The notes under the pieces are model-generated. The model saw nothing but the letters and a program-made list of their open reading frames with translations, ran no database searches and had not been told where the DNA came from. 7,827 bases of DNA, taken from assembly GCA_012514915.1 (NCBI GenBank), contig JAAYZJ010000209.1, forward strand, positions 1 through 7,827, given 5' to 3'. The DNA comes from Lentisphaerota bacterium (GTDB lineage Bacteria; Verrucomicrobiota; Kiritimatiellia; RFP12; JAAYLN01). Positions 1-7,077 of this stretch are shown here, in pieces. Numbering within the stretch: position 1 is the stretch's first letter; each line of letters starts with the position of its first letter. The position numbers and the translations under genes are program-made.

Positions 1-1694
1 CCTCGGCCGATCTGGAGAGCACAACGCTCGCCTTGTTCGCCCTGCGGGAGGCATCGGAAGCCAAGCGTCTGCCCCGGGAAACGTGGCGCCCTAAAATGGA
101 GGGGGCGAGCGGCGTCCCGCGGCCCGAACAGGCCGACGCCATCCTGGCGCGCACGGCCAACGCCCTCAAGAATCTCCAGTTGCGTACGGGCGACTGGCAT
201 GCCTGCAACCTGCATCAGCCCGTGACGGCCTTCAACGCGATGGCGAAGATGATGCCCGGTCTGCCGGTGGACCCCAAGACCTTCGTCCCGCTGCCGTCGC
301 CGCAAACGCCGCTGGCCACCTTGCAGGGCTATGCCGCGCTGGTGGAAATCGGCCGGATTGTCGGTTTTGAAAAGGCGCTGGGGCGCTTCCGCGCGAACTT
401 CGGCGCCGGATTGGGCGCGGCGCGCCGGCAGCTCGCCGCGTTGCCGGACCGCACGACCAAGGATGTCGTCGGGGGACGCGCCGACCCCGCCGAAGCGTAT
501 TTCTTCGCCTCCGTGGCCTGCGACGTGCCGGGAACGCTCAAGCGCGAATTGAACGGCGAATGGGCGCGCATGGCGTTTGAACTGGTCTCGACCCAGCATA
601 CCAACGGCGCCTGGCAGGTGCGTGGCGGGGTGCGCATCATCCCGACCAGCATGCAGGCACGGATGGATGTGCTGCCGAAACGCGATCCGGCCGACCGCAA
701 GAAGATCATGAACCGCGGGACCGCGCATGTCCGGTACAACTGGGGCCACGGCCATTATGGCGAGGCCTTCCTGGGCAATCTCCCCGTTCTGGCAACCTGC
801 CACGCGATGCTCTTCCTGACCACCGGCGCCCATCCGCCCTTCCTGACGGCAACGCTGGCGTCCGACCCGCTGCCGACGGCGGTGCCGGATATCGCGCTGG
901 GCGAACTGGCCGGGCAGACCGGCGTGAGGTGGCGGCATGTCGCGCTCGACCTGTCCAGCGACGACCCCCTGCTCGGCATCGCGGCGCCGGCCTTGTTCCT
1001 CACGGGCACGGCGGAGGGACTCGGCGAGGCCTCCACCCGCATCCGCCTTTCGAACTACGTGATGGGTGGCGGCGTGGTGATCGCCCTGGGCGATGCCGCC
1101 ACACCGGCGGGACAGGCGTTCCTCGACGCGCTCGCGCCGGTGATCGCCGTGGGATGCGGCGGCACGGCCCAGGTGCGCGACGTGGCGGGCGAGCAGGCTG
1201 TCCTTGGCGACCTCGCCGGGCGCCTGGGCCGTCCGCTGCCGGGCATGACGCGCGGGAACGGTGGTCTGGCCGCCCTGCTGCTGCTGCTGGCCGACCGTCC
1301 CATGCCGGAGGTCGGTGCCTTCTCCGCCCCCGAAGCCGCTCGTGTCGTCAGCACGGCCCTGCAGCGCAATCTCGATGACACGCTGTCAACCCTCGCATTT
1401 GCACACCAGCTCGGCGATTTGGGTGATCCCGCCACCTTGCTCGCCACGGCCCTGCAACTGCTGCGCAATCCGTCGCTGCAGCAGGAAGCCTCGCCGGCTT
1501 CCTCGCCGCCTGCTTCGCCGGCTGCCGCTCCTGCGGCGCCCGCGCCCGCCGTGGCACCCGGGGCGTCCGCGAAACCGGCGGCCGACGCGCCGCGCCCGCC
1601 CGACAAGACGGTGGCGCCGGCCGCCCCGGACCAACCGGTGCCGCCGCTGGCTGCCCCCGTCCCCAAACCGCCGGCAGCCGACGAGGTGTGGTGA
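1..1694 (+). CDS. Toroid (prenyltransferase/squalene-cyclase-like) plus DUF4159-like protein, 5' partial
   Basis: The frame is open to the left edge (first full codon at nt 3), so the N-terminus is missing; 563 residues are visible, counted here from nt 3. Residues 1 to about 278 look like the end of an alpha/alpha-toroid of the terpenoid-cyclase/prenyltransferase type: helical repeats starting with a DLESTTLALFAL-like helix, an NGAW motif (201-204), and a closing helix AMLFLTTG (268-275). Residues about 280-445 resemble DUF4159: ALFLTG (330-335) is followed by an LSNYVMGGGVVIALGD segment (349 onward), the 'LxxYvxxGGxl' signature of that GATase-like fold. The toroid/DUF4159 pairing is known from planctomycete-type genomes, where its function is unknown. 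Residues 496-563 are a low-complexity Ala/Pro tail. No cyclase DxDD motif is visible, so terpene cyclisation is not supported. The next gene starts 82 nt downstream on the same strand, so co-transcription is likely. The domain calls are from pattern memory: moderately sure of the toroid, somewhat surer of DUF4159. Confidence 0.72.
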   Translation, partial: SADLESTTLALFALREASEAKRLPRETWRPKMEGASGVPRPEQADAILARTANALKNLQLRTGDWHACNLHQPVTAFNAMAKMMPGLPVDPKTFVPLPSPQTPLATLQGYAALVEIGRIVGFEKALGRFRANFGAGLGAARRQLAALPDRTTKDVVGGRADPAEAYFFASVACDVPGTLKRELNGEWARMAFELVSTQHTNGAWQVRGGVRIIPTSMQARMDVLPKRDPADRKKIMNRGTAHVRYNWGHGHYGEAFLGNLPVLATCHAMLFLTTGAHPPFLTATLASDPLPTAVPDIALGELAGQTGVRWRHVALDLSSDDPLLGIAAPALFLTGTAEGLGEASTRIRLSNYVMGGGVVIALGDAATPAGQAFLDALAPVIAVGCGGTAQVRDVAGEQAVLGDLAGRLGRPLPGMTRGNGGLAALLLLLADRPMPEVGAFSAPEAARVVSTALQRNLDDTLSTLAFAHQLGDLGDPATLLATALQLLRNPSLQQEASPASSPPASPAAAPAAPAPAVAPGASAKPAADAPRPPDKTVAPAAPDQPVPPLAAPVPKPPAADEVW

Positions 1695-1711
1695 CGCCTG
1701 CAGGGCAGGTG
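1695..1711 (+). other. Small hairpin just after the stop codon of the first gene
   Basis: CCTGC (1697-1701) and GCAGG (1705-1709) pair around a 3-nt AGG loop. A G-T wobble (1696/1710) and a C-G pair (1695/1711) extend the stem to 7 bp. It sits immediately after the TGA of the toroid/DUF4159 gene and lacks a T-tract, so it is not a typical intrinsic terminator. It might stabilise a 3' end or attenuate transcription, or be chance in GC-rich DNA. Confidence 0.25.
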
Positions 1712-1764
1712 TTGGTCGGCGCCCACGCGTGAAAAGGGGCAGGCTGGCGCAAGACGCCGCGAAT

Positions 1765-1770
1765 AAGGAG
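1765..1770 (+). promoter_or_regulatory. Ribosome binding site AAGGAG deciding the start of the propeller gene
   Basis: AAGGAG lies directly before ATG 1771 and 6 nt before the in-frame ATG 1777. Zero spacing would not allow initiation at 1771, so 1777 is preferred. That choice also puts the Lys-Arg of the signal sequence at residues 2-3. A weak 4-bp hairpin (GGCG 1746-1749 with CGCC 1755-1758) lies just upstream and is probably not significant. Confidence 0.75.
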
Positions 1771-1776
1771 ATGGCG

Positions 1777-3669
1777 ATGAAGCGTTGGACACAATGGGTT
1801 GTGCTGGCCACGGGACTCATGCCGCTGGGCATGTGGGGCGGAACGCCGGACGACCGCTTGCCGGCTGGGAACTATCAAGTGGGCTATTTCAATCTCGCGG
1901 GCGAGCCGGCCGGCGAGAATCCCGCCCGTTTTGTCGCGACGCTGGGTGGTGCGACCGGCGTGCAGGCCCGTCTGGCGGGATCGGCGCCGGGTGTTTCCTG
2001 GCGCGCGGTTCCGGCCGACAGCGAGCCCGCCGGCTGGATCAGCCTGGTCCGGGTCAGGGCCAACCGCCAGTGTGATTTCATCGCCTTTCATTTCTCCGAC
2101 CGGGAGGGAACGGTCGATTTCGCCAGCCGGCGTCCTTCGCGCATCCCGCTCGATCCACCGAAGTATCCGTTGACGGTTCCGCCCGGGCCGGATCAGATTC
2201 CAGCCAATGCCGTTCGCGAACCGGCCGGCGATTTTCTCTACCAGGATGCCCGTGATCGGCCGCGCGAACGGCCGATGCTGCGTATCGAGGTGCGGCCGGT
2301 GGAAGCGCTCGTCGGCGCGCGCGAGCTGCCCCCCGGCGGCGACGTGAGCACCGACGTGCCGGCGCCGGTCGTCGAGGCCATGGCGTTTGCCGCCGCCTTC
2401 GAGGCGGGCTGGCGGCCGACGGCGGCGGAGCAAGCCGACCGCACCCTCCACCTCTCGCTCACGGAGGAGTTGCGCGCCTATCACACCGCGCGGGCGGTCT
2501 TTGCCGACGGCACGCCGGGGTTCACACGGGAGGCCATTCCCCGCGACGCGCTCTATGATCACTTGGTCGGCTTGTTTCTCCGGCTGCGCCAGCGGGCCAG
2601 CGTCATCGAGGCCATGCCGCTCGGCGAGCCCGGGTGTGTGCTGGCCGGCTGGCTGGATGGCCGCGCGATCCTGCGCCGGGGAAAGGCCTGGCGGGCGCTG
2701 TCGCCGGCATCGGGACGGACGCTGTGGAACTACGAGCCGGGCCCCCGCGAGCGCCCAGCCTATCGCCTGCAGCGGACTTCCGACGGCCGGCCGCTGGTGT
2801 TCCGTCATGACCACGGCGTTCACCGGATTGATCTCGAAAGCGGCAAGCTGGTCGCCCTGACCCCGCCTGAAGCCGGGGTGGAGGGATCTTTTTACTGGAT
2901 GCCGGAGGATGCCCTGGCGGTGGTGGATGCGGGCCGGTTGACGCTCTACCGCGGCGGGCAGGCCGTCTGGCACTGGGACGGCGCCGCCAGGGATGCCCGG
3001 CCGGTCGGCGATGCCGAACGAATCTATGTGGCGGGAACCGATGGCGCGGTGCACGCCCTCGACCTGGCGACGGGCGCACCCGGTTGGCAGACGGCGGCGA
3101 CGGCTGCGACCCCTGCTCGCCTGAGCATCGCGGGGCCGCGGGTGCTGGTGGACGACGGACGGTCGCTGGCGGGGGTCGACGCCGCCGCGGGAAGACGCCT
3201 CTGGTCCCTCCCCACGGGCGACGCGCTGCTGGCCGATCCGGTCGAGATGGAGGGCCGCCTGCTGGTGGCGGTGGCGCCCAACCGGCTGCTGCTGGTCGAC
3301 AGCGCGTCGGGGGCGTCGGTCGCCTCGCGCACGTGGCCGACCTGGCTGCTGGCGGTCCGTGCGGTGAAGACTCCGCAGGGGTGGTCGGCTGCCTGCGTCG
3401 ACCTGCGCCGGGAGTTTCACCTGCTCGACCCGTCGACGCTCGCCACCCTGGCGGAAGTTTCCCTGCCGACACCGGTCGCGCCGGTGCTGGCATTTGGCAC
3501 CGATGTCCCAGAAGCGTGGGTGCTTGACCGTCCGCGCGACATGGGCGCGCTGGATGAGGATCTGGTGGGCAGCCTCTTCGCGGCCACCACGCGAAACCGT
3601 GCCGCCTGGCTGGTGACCGACCAGCAGGGAGGCGTCTATGCCATCGCCGCCGGGGCCGCGGCCAAGTGA
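1777..3669 (+). CDS. Exported PQQ/BamB-like beta-propeller protein with unknown N-terminal half
   Basis: 630 residues. The start is fixed by AAGGAG 6 nt upstream. The N-terminus (K2 R3, then a hydrophobic run to about residue 20) is an export signal, but no clean AxA cleavage site or lipobox Cys is visible, so it may be poorly cleaved or act as an anchor. Residues about 25-285 match nothing I recognise. From about 287 the protein becomes a PQQ-type propeller with repeating 'D-x-x-[ST/A]-G-x-x-x-W' blade signatures: SPASGRTLWNYE (309-319), HRIDLESGK (349-357), HALDLATGAPGW (427-438), DAAAGRRLW (468-476), then LLLVDSASG (about 505-513) and a final HLLDPSTLA blade. Such propellers are usually scaffolds (BamB) or, with PQQ, alcohol dehydrogenases. 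No dehydrogenase catalytic or calcium-binding motif is evident, so a binding or scaffold role is more likely. The stop is 16 nt before the glycosidase-like gene, so the two are probably co-transcribed. Propeller call fairly sure; precise role unknown. Confidence 0.82.
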   Translation: MKRWTQWVVLATGLMPLGMWGGTPDDRLPAGNYQVGYFNLAGEPAGENPARFVATLGGATGVQARLAGSAPGVSWRAVPADSEPAGWISLVRVRANRQCDFIAFHFSDREGTVDFASRRPSRIPLDPPKYPLTVPPGPDQIPANAVREPAGDFLYQDARDRPRERPMLRIEVRPVEALVGARELPPGGDVSTDVPAPVVEAMAFAAAFEAGWRPTAAEQADRTLHLSLTEELRAYHTARAVFADGTPGFTREAIPRDALYDHLVGLFLRLRQRASVIEAMPLGEPGCVLAGWLDGRAILRRGKAWRALSPASGRTLWNYEPGPRERPAYRLQRTSDGRPLVFRHDHGVHRIDLESGKLVALTPPEAGVEGSFYWMPEDALAVVDAGRLTLYRGGQAVWHWDGAARDARPVGDAERIYVAGTDGAVHALDLATGAPGWQTAATAATPARLSIAGPRVLVDDGRSLAGVDAAAGRRLWSLPTGDALLADPVEMEGRLLVAVAPNRLLLVDSASGASVASRTWPTWLLAVRAVKTPQGWSAACVDLRREFHLLDPSTLATLAEVSLPTPVAPVLAFGTDVPEAWVLDRPRDMGALDEDLVGSLFAATTRNRAAWLVTDQQGGVYAIAAGAAAK

Positions 3670-3674
3670 GGGGT

Positions 3675-3681
3675 GAGGTGA
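3675..3681 (+). promoter_or_regulatory. Ribosome binding site GAGGTGA for the glycosidase-like gene
   Basis: GAGGTGA matches seven bases of the anti-Shine-Dalgarno complement. Its GAGG core ends 7 nt before ATG 3686. A second ATG at 3689 would sit 10 nt away, so 3686 is preferred, although both give the same signal peptide within one residue. The site falls within the 16-nt gap after the propeller gene, consistent with translation from a shared transcript. The surrounding bases carry GTGAGG twice (3666-3671 and 3673-3678). Confidence 0.7.
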
Positions 3682-3685
3682 GCAG

Positions 3686-6600
3686 ATGATGAAGCGGAAC
3701 GGCTTGTTGATGACCGTACTGATGGCCGGCCTGGTGCCGGGTGCGGCCCGGGCGCAGGATATCGATCTGTTTGCGCCCGGCGGCGAGACGGCGCTGGGCG
3801 GATTCAACCTGAACAAGGAGTTGAAGGACGCGCTCGCGCCGCCCGATGACCGGGAACTGCTCAGGCACTGCCACTACAGCGAAGTCTACCGCTGGACGGG
3901 TGTCGCGCCGGCCCGCCCCGCCGCCGACCAGGATGTCTCTGGCTGTGCCTGGAAGGCCGAGGCGCCCCAGGAGATGCCTCCACGCGTGCTGGCGGCCCCC
4001 CGGAGCCCGGGTGAGGCGTGGACGATGATCAACATCCCCGAAACGCGGGCGTACCGGGTCTGGCTCGGCTACCAGGCCGATCCCGGCCAGCCCATGCCGG
4101 TCACCCTGACCTTGAGCGGCAGCAACCGGACAGTGCATGTCTTTGGACGAGTCCTCCTCTCGCACGAGCTTGCGGGCGAGGAGATCGAGCGGACGCAGCC
4201 GATCCGTTTTGAGGACGAATTGGCCCGGATGAAGCGTCATTCGCTGCCGGTGATGGTCTGGGAGTATGTCGACCTCGATCTGACGGCGGGAGCCACGCGG
4301 TTTGCCCTGTCGAGCGAGGAGACGCGCGCGCGTGTCGACGGCATCGTGGTCAGCGGGAGCCGGACGGGCTTCTCGCCCGCCAAGTCGGCGATCGAGAACG
4401 CCGGCAACCTCTACCGGGCCTGGTGCCGCGTCCGGGTGAAGACGGCCGCTCCCGGCGTCGCGAGCTACACCGTGCCGTCGGTCAGTCTGGGGTATCACTG
4501 GCGCCGCATCCCCCGCGGCCAGAGCGAGCCGACCTGGTACAGCAGCCTCGGAACCGCCGACAAGCAGAAGTTTGTCGGCGAGGACGGCAAACCGGCCATC
4601 GCGGTGGGGGCTTGGACCCGGTGGGTCGAGGTGACGGAGGATGTCATGGACGGGCGCTGGGCGCGCGGCGGCGGCCCCTGGGCGACGGTCTCCGTGCCGT
4701 TTGCAGGTGTGGAGCAGGGGACGGGCGAGGCGCAGTTCGCCTGGTATCCGCACGAGGGAGGGGTCCTCAAAACGATCACGCCCGGCATCTCGGAGGGGCG
4801 TGCGGTCTTCATGATGCCGCTGGAGCGCCTCGGCGAGCCGCCGGTGACGAACGGCGCGGCGGGGGCCTGGGGCATGCGCAAACCCGAGGTGTTGGCCCGC
4901 TTCGAATCGGCCGAGGACGTCCATGCGCGGCACTTCGCCTGGGGCCGCGAGGCGGTGGCCGGACTCGGCGGGGCGACGAACAACCCCCGTCCGCGCCTGA
5001 TTCGCATCACGACCTCGTTCTCGCCGGCGCCAGCGGCGCGCGGCATCGCGGCGCGCATGCTCGAATCGCTGGGCATCAACGACGTCGCGGGATTTCCCGC
5101 GGACGTGCGCGCCGAGCGCGGGCTGCCCGATCCGGTGGTGTTTTCCGGTGCCGCCGACTCCGAGTATCTCTTCGATACGCATGAACCCCTCGATCCCGTC
5201 GCCGAACAGAACGTCGAGGCGACCCTCCGCAAGCGGGCGCAGACGATTCTCAAAGGGCGGGAGTCCGATCCCCCCCTGGTGCGCATCGTCATGGGCGACG
5301 AAATCGGCAGCGAGGGGGGCGGGGCGACGATCAACGGCTTTGCGAGCAGCCGGCGCGCGTTTCACGATTATCTGCGCGCCTGCGTTGCGCAGCTCGGCAC
5401 CAACGCGGCCTATTTCGGGGTGGCGGACGTCGAGGAGCTGCCCTTTCTCGATGAACCGGGCGACCGCCCCGGCGTGCATGCGGGGCGCCTCTACTACGCA
5501 TCGGAACGCTTCAAGTTCATCCACACGGCCCTCTACTACGCCCAGATCACCCGGGCCGCTGAACGGATCTTTCCGCGGGTGCAGACCTACTGCAACTTCT
5601 CGCCGCATCCGCCGATGTTCGGCCAGCACATGAACGGGTCGGACTGGTTCGCCCTGACCCGGCACGGCGGGGCCAACATGGCCTGGGGCGAATGCTGGGC
5701 CAGCGGCGGCGACGGCAAGGGGAGCTGGGGCTTCAACGGGTTCGAGGTGGTCGGCTACTACGCGGCCTGGGTGGAGTGCGCGGCGCGGGTGCGCGGAGGT
5801 CTGCCCGCCGGCTTCTACGTGGTCGGCACGACCGGCGGTTCGGACCGCAAGATCTTCTCCCTGCTGGGGCGCGGTATCCATTGGATCACGGCCTATAGCT
5901 GGGGGCCGATGTACTCGGGCGCCGATGGATCGAATTTCTGGAGCGAGAATCCGAAGGTCTACGGACAGATCGCCCGGGCCACGCACGCGATCGGGCCGGC
6001 CGACGCCATCATCGCCAGGGGACGCCGCGAACCGCGGCGCGCGGGCGTCCTCTATAACCGCGCCCACGAAATCTGGAACGGGGCGGAGGGGGGCTTCCAG
6101 ACCGACCGGCTGTTGCAGTTCACGGCCCTGTCCCATGCGCACGTGCCCGCCGAAATCCTGCTGGAGGAGGACTGCACCGATAAGGGGCTCGCCGGCTACC
6201 TGGTGCTCTACATCCAGGGCTATAATTTCGAAGGCCGGACCCTCGATGCGCTGCGCCGCTGGGTCGAGGCCGGCGGCGTGCTGGTGGCGGCCGCCGGCAC
6301 GGCCCTGCGCGACGAGAGCAACACGGCCACCGGCGCCGACGAGGCGCTTTTCGGCGCGCGTCAGCGGCCCGCGGGGATGAGCCGCGGCGGCTGGCACCCG
6401 CAGGTGCTGCCCGATCACGAGCCGATCGACAAGTTGACCCTGCAGGCCACCGACCTCACGCCGGCTTTGACGGCCGACGTCATCGGCGTCAAGGTCGTGC
6501 TCGAGCCGACGACCGGCACGCCGGTCGGCACGTTTGCCGATGGACGCTGCGCCGCCGTGATGCGCACGCTGGGCAAGGGACGCACGCTGCTGTTCGGGTT

Positions 6601-6961
6601 CCAGCCCGGCATGCTGTACAAGGGCTCGGCGCCGGGCGGCAGCCGCTACATGCTGGAACGTCTGCCCCTCCTCGCGCAGCCGGCGCAGCTCGCGCTCGGC
6701 CGGATGCGGGTCGAGTATTCCGAGCCGCAGACGGAAGTCTGGCTCTTCGAACACGAGGGAGAGGCGGCCGTGACACTGAACAACTTCGCCCACTTCCTGG
6801 AGCCGGCCGAGCGCGCGGCCGTGCTGACGGTGCAGACCGATCTGCCGGTCAAGGAGGTGTTCTCGACGCTGAAGGGGCCGTTGCGCTGGACGCGCGAAGG
6901 CGACCGCATCCGCGTCGATCTGACCACACCCGAGACGGTGGACGTCGTCGTGATGCGGTAG
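3686..6961 (+). CDS. Large secreted glycoside-hydrolase-like protein with beta-galactosidase-trimerization-like domain
   Basis: 1091 residues. A Sec signal peptide is clear: M1 M2 K3 R4, a hydrophobic core, then ARA (21-23) before Q24. Residues about 116-220 look like a carbohydrate-binding-type beta-sandwich: YRVWLGYQ near the start and VDGIVVSGS at the end, the usual 'rYrvwvry ... vDgi' bracket. Residues about 330-770 look like a clan-A (TIM-barrel) glycosidase. RIVMGDEIG places D538-E539 where the acid/base would lie after strand 4. WGECW (667-671) gives E669 as a candidate nucleophile, and an aromatic segment HWITAYSWGP (732-741) could line a sugar-binding site. Residues about 783-875 resemble the GATase-like trimerization domain of family 42 beta-galactosidases (GYLVLYIQGYNF, then RRWVEAGGVLVAAAG). 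Residues about 1020-1091 form a C-terminal beta domain. It probably hydrolyses a polysaccharide or glycoside in the periplasm or outside the cell. Substrate and exact family are not readable, and the catalytic residues are inferred. Confidence 0.8.
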   Translation: MMKRNGLLMTVLMAGLVPGAARAQDIDLFAPGGETALGGFNLNKELKDALAPPDDRELLRHCHYSEVYRWTGVAPARPAADQDVSGCAWKAEAPQEMPPRVLAAPRSPGEAWTMINIPETRAYRVWLGYQADPGQPMPVTLTLSGSNRTVHVFGRVLLSHELAGEEIERTQPIRFEDELARMKRHSLPVMVWEYVDLDLTAGATRFALSSEETRARVDGIVVSGSRTGFSPAKSAIENAGNLYRAWCRVRVKTAAPGVASYTVPSVSLGYHWRRIPRGQSEPTWYSSLGTADKQKFVGEDGKPAIAVGAWTRWVEVTEDVMDGRWARGGGPWATVSVPFAGVEQGTGEAQFAWYPHEGGVLKTITPGISEGRAVFMMPLERLGEPPVTNGAAGAWGMRKPEVLARFESAEDVHARHFAWGREAVAGLGGATNNPRPRLIRITTSFSPAPAARGIAARMLESLGINDVAGFPADVRAERGLPDPVVFSGAADSEYLFDTHEPLDPVAEQNVEATLRKRAQTILKGRESDPPLVRIVMGDEIGSEGGGATINGFASSRRAFHDYLRACVAQLGTNAAYFGVADVEELPFLDEPGDRPGVHAGRLYYASERFKFIHTALYYAQITRAAERIFPRVQTYCNFSPHPPMFGQHMNGSDWFALTRHGGANMAWGECWASGGDGKGSWGFNGFEVVGYYAAWVECAARVRGGLPAGFYVVGTTGGSDRKIFSLLGRGIHWITAYSWGPMYSGADGSNFWSENPKVYGQIARATHAIGPADAIIARGRREPRRAGVLYNRAHEIWNGAEGGFQTDRLLQFTALSHAHVPAEILLEEDCTDKGLAGYLVLYIQGYNFEGRTLDALRRWVEAGGVLVAAAGTALRDESNTATGADEALFGARQRPAGMSRGGWHPQVLPDHEPIDKLTLQATDLTPALTADVIGVKVVLEPTTGTPVGTFADGRCAAVMRTLGKGRTLLFGFQPGMLYKGSAPGGSRYMLERLPLLAQPAQLALGRMRVEYSEPQTEVWLFEHEGEAAVTLNNFAHFLEPAERAAVLTVQTDLPVKEVFSTLKGPLRWTREGDRIRVDLTTPETVDVVVMR

Positions 6962-6985
6962 GGTCGCGCTGGGCGCTCACGACCC
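6961..6985 (+). terminator. Possible hairpin at the convergent junction (weak terminator candidate)
   Basis: GGGTCG (6961-6966, starting on the last base of the stop codon) pairs perfectly with CGACCC (6980-6985) around a 13-nt loop. There is no T-tract after it, so it would be a non-canonical terminator. The position at the end of the plus-strand cassette, in a 116-nt gap between converging genes, is what makes it plausible. The rest of the gap (to 7077) shows only a 4-bp GGGG/CCCC stem at 7016-7028. Confidence 0.3.
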
Positions 6986-7077
6986 GTCGGCGCCTGAGGG
7001 TGATGAAAGCCAGGAGGGGCAATACCCCGCGTCGCGTTGCGCACGAGACGGTTCAGTGGTCCCGCTGGTTGCGAAGC

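Noticed and set aside
33..35. TTG at 33 as the true start of the first gene
   Set aside because: The frame is open to the window edge and the residues before it already form part of a toroid helix, so the gene begins outside the window.
1275..1289. CTG repeated five times
   Set aside because: It encodes a run of leucines inside a helix of the first gene. Five copies in GC-rich coding DNA with a preferred CTG codon is unremarkable.
1261..1776. Possible longer N-terminus for the propeller gene
   Set aside because: The frame is open upstream but overlaps the toroid/DUF4159 gene and reads as Arg/Pro/Cys-rich noise. The AAGGAG site and the signal sequence fix the start at 1777.
1348..3816. 822-codon open frame on the minus strand
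   Set aside because: Same shadow effect. It spans the end of the first gene, the whole propeller gene and the start of the third, with Arg/Pro-rich low-complexity sequence and no family signature.
2603..6793. 1396-codon open frame on the minus strand
   Set aside because: It lies antisense to the propeller and glycosidase-like genes and is rich in Arg, Pro, His and Gly, as expected of the shadow frame of GC-rich coding DNA. It has no recognisable domain, whereas the plus-strand frames have signal peptides, ribosome binding sites and family motifs.
7016..7028. GGGG-CAATA-CCCC hairpin as a terminator
   Set aside because: Only a 4-bp stem with no T-tract on either strand; too weak to call.
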